Positions 5,744 through 15,451 of a stretch of DNA of 64,000 bases are shown piece by piece. This DNA comes from Neotamlana sedimentorum (GTDB lineage: Bacteria; Bacteroidota; Bacteroidia; Flavobacteriales; Flavobacteriaceae). Both the position numbers and the translations under genes were made by a program. Below the pieces are notes generated by a model. That model was not told where the DNA came from and searched no databases. It was given only the letters and a program-made list of their open reading frames with translations. Where the stretch lies: NCBI RefSeq assembly GCF_000943565.1, contig NZ_JTDW01000002.1, forward strand, positions 186,001 through 250,000. Reading direction: 5' to 3'. Positions within the stretch are counted from its first letter, which is position 1; each line of letters opens with the position of its first letter.

Positions 5744-5754
5744 TATAATATTTG
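5744..5754 (+). promoter_or_regulatory. rtcB promoter box
   Basis: TATAATATTTG resembles the Bacteroidota -7 element. The homology with 3566-3576 continues downstream (GTAGTGTAATTAAA against GCAGAGTCATTAAC), so the whole promoter looks duplicated. Confidence 0.6.
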
Positions 5755-5766
5755 TAGTGTAATTAA

Positions 5767-7170
<1,404 letters not shown>

Positions 7171-7172
7171 GC

Positions 7173-7216
7173 AAAAAAGGCCTGTTGCGTTTTAGTAACT
7201 CAACAGGTCTATATTT
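7173..7216. terminator. Bidirectional terminator between rtcB and the Gre-like gene
   Basis: GGCCTGTTG (7179-7187) pairs with CAACAGGTC (7201-7209), with one G-T pair. It is flanked by an A-run on the left and a T-rich stretch on the right, and serves two convergent genes. Confidence 0.7.
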
Positions 7217-7675
7217 TTAAACAACCGTTAAGATTTCAAAAGTCAAATTTCTAAAAGTCACTTTATCTCCACTTGTTTTTCCTAAGAGCAATTGGCCTAT
7301 TGGTGTACTTGCAGAAATCGCATAAAAAGCGTCGTTATTAACCTTAATCTCACCGGCACTAATACTAATAAAATAGTTAGATTTTGTTGTAAATACAACG
7401 CTTCCTAAACCAATATTTTTTGAGGTAGATTCTGGATTAATTTTAGAAAGAATTTGTTTTGTTTTTTCAATTTCGGCTAATTGATGCCTTGCTTTTTCAC
7501 GTTCAAGCTGTAACATCGCTCGTCCCGTTTCATGCTTATCGCCGGCACTACTTTTAGTTTCGCTTTGTAAACTTTGTTTTATATCGTTAATAACAGCCAA
7601 AACACTTTGTAAACGCGTCTCTAAACTAGCTGTACAGTGTTTTAATAATTGCGTTTTAATTGTTTGATTTTTCAT
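7217..7675 (-). CDS. GreA/GreB-type transcription factor
   Basis: 152 residues. The N-terminal half is a long coiled coil with many E/K/Q (LETRLQSVLAVINDIKQSLQ, then ETGRAMLQLEREKARHQLAE). The C-terminal half carries the GreA/GreB FKBP-like fold pattern (GLGSVVFTTKSNYFISISAG, TPIGQLLLGKTSGDKV). True Gre factors rescue backtracked RNA polymerase through two acidic residues at the tip of the coiled coil. The tip here (KSSAGDKHETG) has D and E, but its activity is uncertain. Proteins of this subgroup are sometimes mislabelled 3-oxoacyl-ACP synthase. The gene start overlaps the 3' end of mtgA by 20 bp, so the two are co-transcribed. Confidence 0.75.
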   Translation of the reverse strand: MKNQTIKTQLLKHCTASLETRLQSVLAVINDIKQSLQSETKSSAGDKHETGRAMLQLEREKARHQLAEIEKTKQILSKINPESTSKNIGLGSVVFTTKSNYFISISAGEIKVNNDAFYAISASTPIGQLLLGKTSGDKVTFRNLTFEILTVV

Positions 7676-8357
7676 GTTTTTTCTTCGGAAAAATTAATGG
7701 TCCGTAAAAACCCATTTGTTTAATAATCCACTGTTTTCGACTTGTTATATATGCCGTTGCTGGTTGCGCTTTGTAGCGCCTGGGATTTGGTAAAATGGCA
7801 GCAATGGCAGCAGCTTGATTTTGAGTTATATTTTTTGCCGATGTGTTAAACCAATACGTTGAAGCTGCTTGAGCACCGTAAACGCCATTACCCATTTCGA
7901 TGCTATTTAAATACACTTCTAAAATGCGCTGTTTGCTCCAAAACCTTTCTATTAAAAAGGTAAAATACAGTTCTAAACCTTTACGTAACCAACTTCTGTT
8001 TGGCCATAAAAACACATTTTTTGCGGTTTGTTGACTAATGGTGCTTGCGCCTTTTATGTGTTTTGATGTTTTATTGTTTTGGTAAGCTTTTTCAATAGCT
8101 TCCATATCGAAACCATTATGAGATATAAACTTTTGATCTTCGCTACAAATTACTGCTTTTTGTAAATGCAACGATATCTCTTTTAAACCTACCCATTTAT
8201 GTTTAAAGGTTTGTGTTTTATTGGTGTTTTTAAAATATCGAATACCCATTAAAGGTGTGAAATACACCGGAATGTATCGATACATAAACACCCAAAACAC
8301 CGAAATTACAACAAACCATAAGCAGCTTTTTAGTAAAAAACGAAATAGCTTTTTCAT
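7656..8357 (-). CDS. mtgA: Monofunctional peptidoglycan transglycosylase MtgA
   Basis: 233 residues with one N-terminal membrane helix (LLKSCLWFVVISVFWVFMY) and a glycosyltransferase family 51 domain. The catalytic glutamate lies in SEDQKFISHNGFD, followed by the family motif KGASTISQQTAKNVFLW, then RKGLELYFTFLIERFWSKQR and ILEVYLNSIEMGNGVYGAQA. It polymerises lipid II into glycan chains on the outer face of the inner membrane. There is no transpeptidase domain, as expected for MtgA. It is followed by the overlapping Gre-like gene. Confidence 0.93.
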   Translation of the reverse strand: MKKLFRFLLKSCLWFVVISVFWVFMYRYIPVYFTPLMGIRYFKNTNKTQTFKHKWVGLKEISLHLQKAVICSEDQKFISHNGFDMEAIEKAYQNNKTSKHIKGASTISQQTAKNVFLWPNRSWLRKGLELYFTFLIERFWSKQRILEVYLNSIEMGNGVYGAQAASTYWFNTSAKNITQNQAAAIAAILPNPRRYKAQPATAYITSRKQWIIKQMGFYGPLIFPKKKHEKSNN

Positions 8358-8430
8358 TTAAAAATTTGGAACCTTTATTTACTTTTTATTAGCCGTAAAG
8401 ATACTTATTTAAAAAGAAGGTTGATTTGTG

Positions 8431-8510
8431 TTAAGGATAGAAGTGGCATCCTTTTTTTGAGATTAGGAAAAAAAAGATATAACGGATAGCCTGACTTTTA
8501 CCCACTAAAA
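8431..8510 (-). repeat. Degenerate REP-like element, inverted
   Basis: Read on the minus strand, this contains CCGTTATATCTTTTTTT and AGGATGCCACTTCTATCCTTA. These correspond to TGTTATATCTTTTGCG and AATGATGCCACTTCAATCGC of the element at 5590-5680. It lacks the GGGCGT hairpin end and seems to be a decayed copy. Confidence 0.45.
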
Positions 8511-8530
8511 AGGTAAAAGGAACACCATAA

Positions 8531-8561
8531 AAAAACTCCGAAAATTAATTCCGGAGTTTTT
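8531..8561 (-). terminator. Terminator after accC
   Basis: The perfect 10-bp stem AAAAACTCCG (8531-8540)/CGGAGTTTTT (8552-8561) lies just beyond the accC stop and closes the acc transcript on the minus strand. Confidence 0.85.
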
Positions 8562-8564
8562 TAT

Positions 8565-9917
8565 TTATTCTTCAACTTTTTTTTCCATTACAAAGTCTTC
8601 CATGAATTTTGTGGTATAATTACCCGCAACATAATCTGGATGCTCCATTAATTGCCTGTGGAATGGTATGGTTGTTTTTATACCTTCTATTACAAACTCA
8701 TCTAAGGCGCGTTTCATTTTGTTTATAGCCTCTTCTCTGGTTTGAGCTGTTGTAATTAACTTCGCAATCATAGAGTCGTAATTTGGCGGAATGGCATAAC
8801 CTGCATAAACATGTGTGTCTAAGCGCACACCATGACCTCCTGGAGCATGTAAGGTTGTTATAACTCCTGGTGATGGTCTAAAACCGTTAAACGGGTCTTC
8901 TGCATTAATACGACATTCAATAGAATGAAGTTTAGGCGTATAGTTTTTTCCCGAAATTGGCACACCTGCAGCTACAAGAATTTGCTCACGAATTAAATCA
9001 AAATCAATAACTTGCTCTGTAATAGGATGTTCTACTTGAATACGTGTATTCATTTCCATGAAGTAGAAATTGCGATGCTTATCGACTAAAAACTCCACCG
9101 TTCCTGCGCCTTCATACTTAATATATTCGGCAGCGCGAACTGCTGCTTTACCCATATCATCACGCAATTTATCGGTCATGAATGGCGATGGCGTTTCTTC
9201 GGTTAATTTTTGATGACGACGTTGTACCGAACAATCTCTTTCTGATAAATGGCAAGCTTTACCTCGCGAATCGCCTACAATTTGTATTTCGATATGGCGA
9301 GGCTCTTCAATAAGCTTTTCCATATACATATCGTCGTTACCAAAAGCAGCTTTACTTTCTTGACGTGCAGAATCCCAAGCCGCTTTTAAATCTTCTTGTT
9401 TCCAAACGGCGCGCATACCTTTACCTCCGCCACCAGCAGAAGCTTTAAGCATAACAGGATAACCTGTTTCTTCGGCTATTTTTTCGCATTCTTCGTACGA
9501 CGTAATAACGCCATCACTACCAGGAACACATGGTACACCAGCGGCTTTCATGGTTGCTTTAGCGTTGGCTTTATCCCCCATTTTATCTATCATCTCTGGA
9601 GATGCACCAATAAATTTTATGCCATGTTCCTCACAAATTTTAGAAAATTTGGCATTTTCTGATAAAAATCCATAACCTGGATGAATGGCATCGGCGTTTG
9701 TAATTTCGGCGGCAGCAATAATATTCGACATTTTTAAGTAAGACTCGCTACTTGGTGCTGGCCCAATACATACCGCTTCGTCGGCGAACTTTACGTGTAA
9801 ACTTTCGGCATCAACTGTAGAGTAAACTGCTACAGTTTTAATACCCATTTCTTTACAGGTTCTAATAACACGAAGTGCTATTTCGCCTCTGTTTGCTATT
9901 AATATTTTTTTAAACAT
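8565..9917 (-). CDS. accC: Acetyl-CoA carboxylase, biotin carboxylase subunit AccC
   Basis: 450 residues, full length for the family. It carboxylates biotin on AccB with ATP and bicarbonate, the first half-reaction of malonyl-CoA synthesis. Visible parts are the N-terminal domain [20 protein letters not shown], the ATP-grasp glycine loop [14 protein letters not shown], the metal and substrate region [17 protein letters not shown], and the C-terminal lobe ([15 protein letters not shown]). The lysine-rich end (MEKKVEE) is normal. accB lies 45 bases upstream on the same strand, so the two form an operon that ends in the terminator at 8531-8561. The spacer contains an 18-bp palindrome. Confidence 0.96.
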   Translation of the reverse strand: MFKKILIANRGEIALRVIRTCKEMGIKTVAVYSTVDAESLHVKFADEAVCIGPAPSSESYLKMSNIIAAAEITNADAIHPGYGFLSENAKFSKICEEHGIKFIGASPEMIDKMGDKANAKATMKAAGVPCVPGSDGVITSYEECEKIAEETGYPVMLKASAGGGGKGMRAVWKQEDLKAAWDSARQESKAAFGNDDMYMEKLIEEPRHIEIQIVGDSRGKACHLSERDCSVQRRHQKLTEETPSPFMTDKLRDDMGKAAVRAAEYIKYEGAGTVEFLVDKHRNFYFMEMNTRIQVEHPITEQVIDFDLIREQILVAAGVPISGKNYTPKLHSIECRINAEDPFNGFRPSPGVITTLHAPGGHGVRLDTHVYAGYAIPPNYDSMIAKLITTAQTREEAINKMKRALDEFVIEGIKTTIPFHRQLMEHPDYVAGNYTTKFMEDFVMEKKVEE

Positions 9918-9935
9918 AACTTATAATAAATTATG

Positions 9936-9953
9936 AATTCAGAATTCTGAATT
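9936..9953. repeat. 18-bp palindrome between accB and accC
   Basis: AATTCAGAA directly followed by TTCTGAATT gives a perfect palindrome. CTGAATT is then repeated once more before the accB stop. It fills most of the accB-accC spacer and could form a small RNA hairpin in the operon mRNA. Confidence 0.5.
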
Positions 9954-9961
9954 CTGAATTT

Positions 9962-10453
9962 TTAAGATGGATCAACTAAAAATAATGGCTGATCGAATTC
10001 AACAGGAGATGAATCATCAACTAAAATTTTAACTACTTTTCCTGAAACTTCAGATTCAATTTCATTAAAAAGTTTCATAGCCTCAATAATACAAAGCACA
10101 TCACCCTCGGCAATAGTTTGTCCTACCTCAACAAATAAAGGCTTATCTGGAGCAGGTTTTCTATAGAATGTACCAATAATTGGTGATTTAATAGTAATAT
10201 ATTTTGAGTCTTCTGTCGATTTAGTTTCTGATGGGACAACAGGTGTTGCTACCGGTGTTTCTACAGCTGGTGCTGCTGCAACAACCGGTGCAGGTTGCGC
10301 TATTGTAGCTGCAGGAACTTGATGAACTATCGTTGTATCTGAATCTGATCCGGTTTTAATGGTGATTTTTACATCGTCCATTTCTAATTTAACCTCGCTT
10401 GCACCAGATTTGGCGACAAACTTGATTAAGTTTTGAATCTCTTTTAAATCCAT
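9962..10453 (-). CDS. accB: Biotin carboxyl carrier protein of acetyl-CoA carboxylase
   Basis: 163 residues. The N-terminal helix (DLKEIQNLIKFVAKSGASEV) is followed by an alanine/proline/valine-rich flexible linker (about residues 45-80). The biotinyl domain has the attachment lysine K127 in EAMKLFNEI, slightly different from the usual EAMKMMN. It carries biotin between AccC and the carboxyltransferase AccAD. It is followed by accC and preceded by fabH on the same strand, a classical fatty-acid synthesis cluster. Confidence 0.95.
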   Translation of the reverse strand: MDLKEIQNLIKFVAKSGASEVKLEMDDVKITIKTGSDSDTTIVHQVPAATIAQPAPVVAAAPAVETPVATPVVPSETKSTEDSKYITIKSPIIGTFYRKPAPDKPLFVEVGQTIAEGDVLCIIEAMKLFNEIESEVSGKVVKILVDDSSPVEFDQPLFLVDPS

Positions 10454-10488
10454 AGTTTTAAATTAATTAGTGGGTTTTGGTTAAACGT

Positions 10489-11484
10489 TTAAGCATTGTA
10501 AGCCCATTTTAAATAGATTGAGCCCCAATTAAATCCACCACCAAAGGCAGCAAATATAATATTATCTCCTTTATTAAGTTGCGACTCATAGTCGTTTAAA
10601 AGTAAGGGTAAGGTTGCCGATGTCGTGTTTCCATATTTATGAATATTCATCATCACCTTTTCTGGTTCTAAGTTTATACGTTCGGCAGTAGCATCAATAA
10701 TACGCTTATTAGCTTGGTGCGCTGCCAACCAGTTTACATCCTCTTTGGTTAAATTGTTTCGCTCCAATATTTTTACTGTAGCATCAGCCATATTAAAAAC
10801 AGCATTTTTAAATACCGTTCTTCCTTCTTGAAAAGCGTATTGTTTACCTTGGTCTAAGGCTTCATGGGTAATTGGATTAAGTGAACCTCCTGCAGGGGCT
10901 TGTAAAAAGTCTCTACCAGAACCATCGCTTCGTAAATATTCGTTCTGATAGCCTAAACCTTCAGTATTTGGCTCGAATAAAACAGCTCCTGCACCATCGC
11001 CAAAAATAATACAAGTGGCACGATCTTTATAATTAATTATTGACGACATTTTATCGGCACCAATAAGTAAAACGTTTTTATAACGTCCAGACTCGATATA
11101 GCTAGACGCAACCGACATACCGTATAAAAAACTAGAACATGCTGCGTCCATATCGAACGAAAATGCATTGGTTGCTCCAATTTCTGAGGCTGTGAATGAT
11201 GCTGTTGAAGCGGCTTTTAAGTCGGGGGTTGCAGTGGCTACAATAACCAGTTCGATATCTTTTGGGTCGATGCCTTTTTTATTAATAAGATCTTGGGCGG
11301 CTTTTATGGCAAGAAATGAAGTGCCTTTGTCTTCATCTTTTAGTATTCTTCTCTCCTTAATACCAGTTCTAGTGGTTATCCATTCGTCATTAGTATCAAC
11401 CATAGTTTCCAAAATTTGGTTGGTTAACACATAATCAGGCACATAAGCGCCTACAGCTGTAATTGCTGCAGAAATTTTACTCAT
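10489..11484 (-). CDS. fabH: 3-oxoacyl-ACP synthase III FabH
   Basis: 331 residues. FabH condenses acetyl-CoA or branched acyl-CoA with malonyl-ACP to start fatty-acid chains; in flavobacteria it usually takes branched primers. The nucleophile is C116 in DAACSSFLYGM. The substrate-binding N-terminal pattern NDEWITTRTGIKERR is present, and the catalytic His/Asn appear in WLAAHQANKRII and HKYGNTTSATLPLLL. It starts 35 bases before accB in transcription order. A terminator lies between rpmF and fabH, so the fabH-accB-accC unit may have its own promoter in the 180-base gap upstream. Confidence 0.95.
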   Translation of the reverse strand: MSKISAAITAVGAYVPDYVLTNQILETMVDTNDEWITTRTGIKERRILKDEDKGTSFLAIKAAQDLINKKGIDPKDIELVIVATATPDLKAASTASFTASEIGATNAFSFDMDAACSSFLYGMSVASSYIESGRYKNVLLIGADKMSSIINYKDRATCIIFGDGAGAVLFEPNTEGLGYQNEYLRSDGSGRDFLQAPAGGSLNPITHEALDQGKQYAFQEGRTVFKNAVFNMADATVKILERNNLTKEDVNWLAAHQANKRIIDATAERINLEPEKVMMNIHKYGNTTSATLPLLLNDYESQLNKGDNIIFAAFGGGFNWGSIYLKWAYNA

Positions 11485-11618
11485 AACTTTATAGTTAATT
11501 AGGACTAAAAATTATTACAAATCGTACAAAAACATCCAAATTTTAGTGTAATTAAAGAAATTTGGTGTAATAAAATGCAAATTACTAGTTTTTGCGATGT
11601 ATAAAAAACGTTTTCATA

Positions 11619-11645
11619 AAAAAAACGCCCAAAAAGAGCGTTTTT
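11619..11645 (-). terminator. Terminator between rpmF and fabH
   Basis: AAAAACGC (11621-11628) pairs with GCGTTTTT (11638-11645). Read on the minus strand the stem runs into a T-tract 22 bases after the rpmF stop. It probably ends, or attenuates, the yceD-rpmF transcript. Confidence 0.75.
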
Positions 11646-11666
11646 CTATATGCTTGCATAATAAAT

Positions 11667-11867
11667 TTATGCTACGTTTTCTACTTCAGAATTATCAATT
11701 AATACTTGACCTCTGTAATAAAGTTTACCTTCATGCCAGTGTGCTCTGTGGTATAAATGTGGCTCGCCTGTAGTAGGACAAGTTGCAATTTGTGGCGCAG
11801 TAGCTTTGTAATGTGTTCTTCTTTTATCTCTTCTTGTTTTCGAGATTTTACGTTTAGGATGTGCCAT
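11667..11867 (-). CDS. rpmF: 50S ribosomal protein L32
   Basis: 66 residues. The N-terminus [20 protein letters not shown] is the classical L32 basic extension. The zinc-ribbon cysteine C29 in [14 protein letters not shown] is followed by histidines rather than the full four-cysteine set, the cysteine-poor form common in this phylum. It is encoded 8 bases after the YceD gene, the conserved arrangement in many bacteria. Confidence 0.96.
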   Translation of the reverse strand: MAHPKRKISKTRRDKRRTHYKATAPQIATCPTTGEPHLYHRAHWHEGKLYYRGQVLIDNSEVENVA

Positions 11868-11875
11868 TTTATATG

Positions 11876-12427
11876 TTATTTATCCGTTAATAGATTCTTT
11901 AATGTATTCCAACGCGGATCTATATCCTCGTTATTATCTTTATTTTCCTTTTGCTCGTTAGGGCTAAGTTCTTCTAATTTTTTAAGTATTTCGGAATCGA
12001 GACTACCGTCTTCAACTCCAGGATGTACGCGTTTTGCTGGAACCGCCAATACTATAAGCTCGTAAACATACTGTTGTATGTTTATTTCGTAAGTACCATG
12101 CGGAATGATAAGTATATCGATATAATCGTCGTTATACTCGTCTCCAAACTTAACCACCAAATTAAAGTCGTTTTCAACAGTTTGGTTGTAAGGTTCGTTG
12201 GTTAAATCGCAATTTACGTTTACCCATCCAGAGATTTTAAAATGCAACTCTAGTAAAGTTGATTTCTTTTCGAGTTCAACATTTACAGTTATGTTGGCAT
12301 CATTAAAATCTTCAAACTCAAAATATTCAAAGAACGCTTTCTCAACTTGATAATCAAAATGATGCTTCCCAATTTTTAATCCCACAAAAGGAATTGTAAA
12401 CTCTTTTAATGGCTTCATTTCAATCAT
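11876..12427 (-). CDS. YceD/DUF177 family protein
   Basis: 183 residues. Conserved DUF177 features include the central [18 protein letters not shown] segment, which replaces the usual C-x-R-C cysteine pair with a single cysteine, and the acidic stretch [14 protein letters not shown]. The C-terminal [21 protein letters not shown] matches the common family ending DPRWAAL. In E. coli and plants YceD relatives affect 23S rRNA accumulation. It is always found before rpmF, as here, and the two are surely co-transcribed. Confidence 0.88.
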   Translation of the reverse strand: MIEMKPLKEFTIPFVGLKIGKHHFDYQVEKAFFEYFEFEDFNDANITVNVELEKKSTLLELHFKISGWVNVNCDLTNEPYNQTVENDFNLVVKFGDEYNDDYIDILIIPHGTYEINIQQYVYELIVLAVPAKRVHPGVEDGSLDSEILKKLEELSPNEQKENKDNNEDIDPRWNTLKNLLTDK

Positions 12428-12554
12428 GTCTATTTTGAGCCTGCAAATATATAAATTTTTATTTATGCAGCGTTATTTATAAACAATTTTTTGTTTATTA
12501 GTTTAATTTCTAATCAATTAACATTGTTAATTACTTTTATAAAGGTAAAAATAA

Positions 12555-13598
12555 TTACTTTTTAGGAGCTTTTTTTAACGAATTTGCTGTTAATTCTTCG
12601 TAATCGGTTCGATTTTTATAAATATTTATGGCGCTAAACACGGCTTCTTTAAACGAATTTTCGTCTGCCAATCCTTTACCCGCAATTTCGTACGCTGTAC
12701 CGTGATCGGGCGAAGTACGCACTTTATTTAATCCTGCAGTAAAATTAACGCCTTGACCAAACGACAGGGTTTTAAAAGGCACCAAACCTTGATCGTGATA
12801 CGATGCTATTACGGCATCGAAACTTTTGTAAGTGTTGGAGCCAAAAAAGCTATCGGCAGCATAAGGGCCATAAACTAATTTTCCTTTTTCTTTAATAACT
12901 TTTAGTGTTGGTCGTAACACCTCGTCGTCCTCTGAACCTATTACACCATTGTCTCCAGTATGCGGATTAATACCTAACACAGCTATTTTAGGTTTTTGAA
13001 TTCTAAAATCTTGTTTAAGCGATGTGTATAATGTGTTTATTTTATCTTCAATTAATTTAGGGGTAATGTGGCTGGCAACATCTTTTACAGGCACATGGTC
13101 GGTAAACAAGCCAACACGTAACGAATTTGTAATCATAAACATTAGGCTTTTACCACCAAGCTCCTTTGCTAAATAATCGGTATGTCCTGGAAAATTAAAA
13201 TCTTTGCTTTGTATATTATGTTTATTTATAGGAGCTGTTACTAACACATCAATCTGATTGCTTTTTAAAGCATACATTGCTTTTTGTAACGATTTTATAG
13301 CGTATTCACCAATTTTAGGGTCTTCCTTACCAAATTCAATTTTTACATTTTCGTTCCAACAATTAAAAACATTAAACTTACCAAGTGCGATTTGTTCTAT
13401 GTTATTTATAGCTTGAAACTTTATTTCGGAATTAAATTGCTTTTTTAAAAAAGTTATGGTTTTTGCCGATGCAAACACTACTGGTGTACAAAACTCCATC
13501 ATTCGCGAATCTTCAAAAGTTTTTAAAATAATTTCTCCACCAATGCCATTTAAATCACCTATAGATATTCCTACTATTATATTTTCAGCTTCCTTCAT
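12555..13598 (-). CDS. pdxA: 4-hydroxythreonine-4-phosphate dehydrogenase PdxA
   Basis: 347 residues. It oxidises 4-phosphohydroxy-L-threonine with NAD, a late step of DXP-dependent pyridoxal phosphate synthesis. Recognisable parts are the start IIVGISIGDLNGIGGEIILK, the metal and substrate histidines in INKHNIQ and FPGHTDYLA, GLFTDHVPVKDV, GINPHTGDNGVIGSED, and the third metal histidine in ASYHDQGLVPFK. It is first in a minus-strand run with yceD and rpmF (127-base gap) and divergent from riboflavin synthase. Confidence 0.95.
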   Translation of the reverse strand: MKEAENIIVGISIGDLNGIGGEIILKTFEDSRMMEFCTPVVFASAKTITFLKKQFNSEIKFQAINNIEQIALGKFNVFNCWNENVKIEFGKEDPKIGEYAIKSLQKAMYALKSNQIDVLVTAPINKHNIQSKDFNFPGHTDYLAKELGGKSLMFMITNSLRVGLFTDHVPVKDVASHITPKLIEDKINTLYTSLKQDFRIQKPKIAVLGINPHTGDNGVIGSEDDEVLRPTLKVIKEKGKLVYGPYAADSFFGSNTYKSFDAVIASYHDQGLVPFKTLSFGQGVNFTAGLNKVRTSPDHGTAYEIAGKGLADENSFKEAVFSAINIYKNRTDYEELTANSLKKAPKK

Positions 13599-13621
13599 TT
13601 AAAAATGATAACTTTTGTTTG

Positions 13622-13629
13622 TAATTTTG
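13622..13629 (+). promoter_or_regulatory. Likely -7 box of the riboflavin synthase gene
   Basis: TAATTTTG fits TAnnTTTG and lies 35 bases before the ATG in the divergent pdxA/ribE spacer. Confidence 0.45.
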
Positions 13630-13664
13630 ATTTTGCAAATTTAATTAAATAAACCCACAATAAA

Positions 13665-14255
13665 ATGTTTACAGGTATTATTGAAACTATTGGTACTGTT
13701 TCGGCATTAGAAACCGAAAAAGATAATCTTCACATATCCATTAAAAGTGATATTACAAAGGAGCTTAAAATAGACCAAAGTGTAGCGCATAACGGCGTTT
13801 GTTTAACTGTAGTTGATATTAAAGATGATATTTATACCGTTACTGCTATAAAAGAAACCTTAATTAAAACCAACTTAAACACTTTAAAAACAAAGGATAA
13901 AGTAAATTTAGAACGCGCCATGAAACTTGGTGATAGATTAGACGGACATATTGTTCAAGGCCATGTAGACCAAACAGCAGTTTGTGAAAATGTAACTGAA
14001 GAAAACGGAAGCTGGATTTTTACTTTTAGCTACGACCATAACTTAAATAATATAACTATTGAGAAAGGCTCGATAACTGTAAACGGCACAAGTTTAACGG
14101 TTGTTAACTCTAAAAAAGATAGGTTTAGTGTTGCTATAATACCTTATACTTACGAGCACACAAACTTTAACACCTTTAAAAAAGGCACAGTTGTTAATTT
14201 AGAATTTGATGTTTTAGGAAAATATGTAGCGCGCTTGTTTGAATTGAAGCAATAA
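13665..14255 (+). CDS. ribE: Riboflavin synthase alpha chain
   Basis: 196 residues made of two tandem lumazine-binding domains. Repeat 1 runs from MFTGIIETIG to about residue 96 with VAHNGVCLTVV; repeat 2 starts near GHIVQGHVDQTA with VNGTSLTVV. It dismutates two 6,7-dimethyl-8-ribityllumazine molecules into riboflavin. Length and domain duplication are normal for the family. It is a single gene here with its own promoter-like box; the other rib genes are not in the window. Confidence 0.95.
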   Translation: MFTGIIETIGTVSALETEKDNLHISIKSDITKELKIDQSVAHNGVCLTVVDIKDDIYTVTAIKETLIKTNLNTLKTKDKVNLERAMKLGDRLDGHIVQGHVDQTAVCENVTEENGSWIFTFSYDHNLNNITIEKGSITVNGTSLTVVNSKKDRFSVAIIPYTYEHTNFNTFKKGTVVNLEFDVLGKYVARLFELKQ

Positions 14256-14260
14256 TAAGT

Positions 14261-14455
14261 TTATTTTTTGCCAAAAACCATTTTTTTAACGCCATAAAAT
14301 AAGGCAAAAACAACGCCAAACATTACGCCTCCATCAATAGGTAAACCTACTGGAGGTGGAGCACTAGGAGGTGGCGGATTAGTTTGTCCAACACACACCA
14401 AACTTATTAATACAAATAAGATTGAGGCAAATATTCTTTTATTTTGTATTGTCAT
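14261..14455 (-). CDS. Small secreted protein with PID-CTERM-like tail
   Basis: 64 residues. An N-terminal signal-type segment (RIFASILFVLISLVCVGQ) is followed by a proline-rich stretch (NPPPPSAPPPVG), then the motif LPIDGG, a hydrophobic helix (VMFGVVFALFYGV) and a basic end KKMVFGKK. PIDGG followed by a membrane helix and lysines matches the PID-CTERM sorting signal of Bacteroidota. The mature part is only a few residues, so this is a minimal example. It converges with ribE, ending 5 bases after its stop. Confidence 0.7.
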   Translation of the reverse strand: MTIQNKRIFASILFVLISLVCVGQTNPPPPSAPPPVGLPIDGGVMFGVVFALFYGVKKMVFGKK

Positions 14456-14738
14456 TGGGTCACAAATGTATGAAAAAAAGCGAACTAGTAAAGTAAATAC
14501 AATTTTAAAGAACTTAATCCACCTTTAAAATAGTTAAAAATATCGATGAAATGCACTTAATTGTAAATTCAGTCTAAAGTCTTAAATAGACTTTCGCTTT
14601 TAATTACGAAACAAATATATCTAATTTTAGTTAAAACCAAAATATAAACGGATTTTGTCTTATAAAATTACATTTAATTTGTTTTTTCTCACTAAAACGC
14701 ATAACTATCTTATAATAAAGCGCTTAAATCCAAATTAA

Positions 14739-15077
14739 TCTAATAAGGAAAAACGACAGAATAATATTTTAAATATTGTATACGAAAATGCTTTAAGAGA
14801 TCGAATAGAAGAAGATCATGAAGCTTTAGAAAAGCGTGTTATTAAAATGAATCAAATTATTCAAACTTTGCCTCCAAAGTGCAGACAAACACTTGAAATG
14901 AATAAAATTAAAGGCTACAAATACAAAGAGATAGCAGAAATAACAGGAGTTTCTATAAAAACGGTAGAATCACAAATGAACTTAGCTTTTAAAAAAATTC
15001 GAAAAGGTTTTGAAAAAGAAAATATTAAGTACCTTTTTATTAATTTTTATAATAATCTAAACCTATTAGCTAAGTAA
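14739..15077 (+). pseudogene. Truncated ECF-type RNA polymerase sigma factor
   Basis: The C-terminal sigma region 4 is clear: IIQTLPPKCRQTLEMNKIKG, then EIAEITGVSIKTVESQMNLA. The frame is open only from 14739 (upstream TAA at 14736); the first ATG is at 14847. Residues matching the end of region 2 and the linker (NIVYENALRDRIEEDHEALE) are readable upstream of that ATG in the same frame. Sigma region 2, needed for promoter melting, is missing. A working protein would need about 180 residues, so this is a remnant. The 280 bases before it (14456-14738) hold no recognisable gene or motif, and no anti-sigma or SusC partner lies beside it. Confidence 0.7.
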
Positions 15078-15262
15078 AAATACTTTAATTTCTTTCATTT
15101 TAAAGCTATTTACATACTATAAAGTCTCCACGCTATAATAAAAGGGTAAAGTTATAATTGTATTAGGATCTATCTACATTAAACCTTTAAGTTCAAAATA
15201 ATATTGAAATAATAAAAAGTTACAAACGTATAAATTACCACTCTTTCTATCTCCCAAAAAAT

Positions 15263-15299
15263 AAAAACCTCCCAAACACAAAGTATTTGAGAGGTTTTA
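15263..15299. terminator. Terminator beside tRNA-Met
   Basis: AAAACCTC (15264-15271) pairs with GAGGTTTT (15291-15298), with inner complementarity CAAA/TTTG. On the minus strand it follows the tRNA immediately. Confidence 0.75.
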
Positions 15300-15301
15300 T
15301 G

Positions 15302-15375
15302 TGGTCCCACCTGGGCTCGAACCAGGGACTTTCTGATTATGAGTCAGATACTCTAACCAACTGAGTTATAGGACC
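15302..15375 (-). tRNA. tRNA-Met(CAU)
   Basis: A complete cloverleaf is present on the minus strand. Acceptor GGTCCTA pairs with TGGGACC (one G-T). The D-arm has loop AGTTGGTTA, anticodon arm CTGAC-TCATAAT-... carries CAT, the T-stem CCTGG pairs with CCAGG around TTCGAGC (one mismatch-free 5-bp stem), and the discriminator is A. No CCA is encoded. The anticodon could also belong to tRNA-Ile2 (lysidine-modified); the sequence resembles elongator tRNA-Met. Confidence 0.88.
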
Positions 15376-15451
15376 CATTAGCATAAGCTAACATCTCTTT
15401 TTAAAAAGAGAGTGCAATATTACTACTTATTTTAATACTCTACAAGAAAAA

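Noticed and set aside
9936-9953. Regulatory operator between accB and accC
   Set aside because: The palindrome lies inside a co-transcribed operon and is made of simple GAATTC-type repeats, so it was kept only as a repeat.
14847-15077. Functional small regulator from ATG 14847
   Set aside because: The same frame extends upstream with sigma-factor sequence, so the product is a fragment of a larger lost protein.
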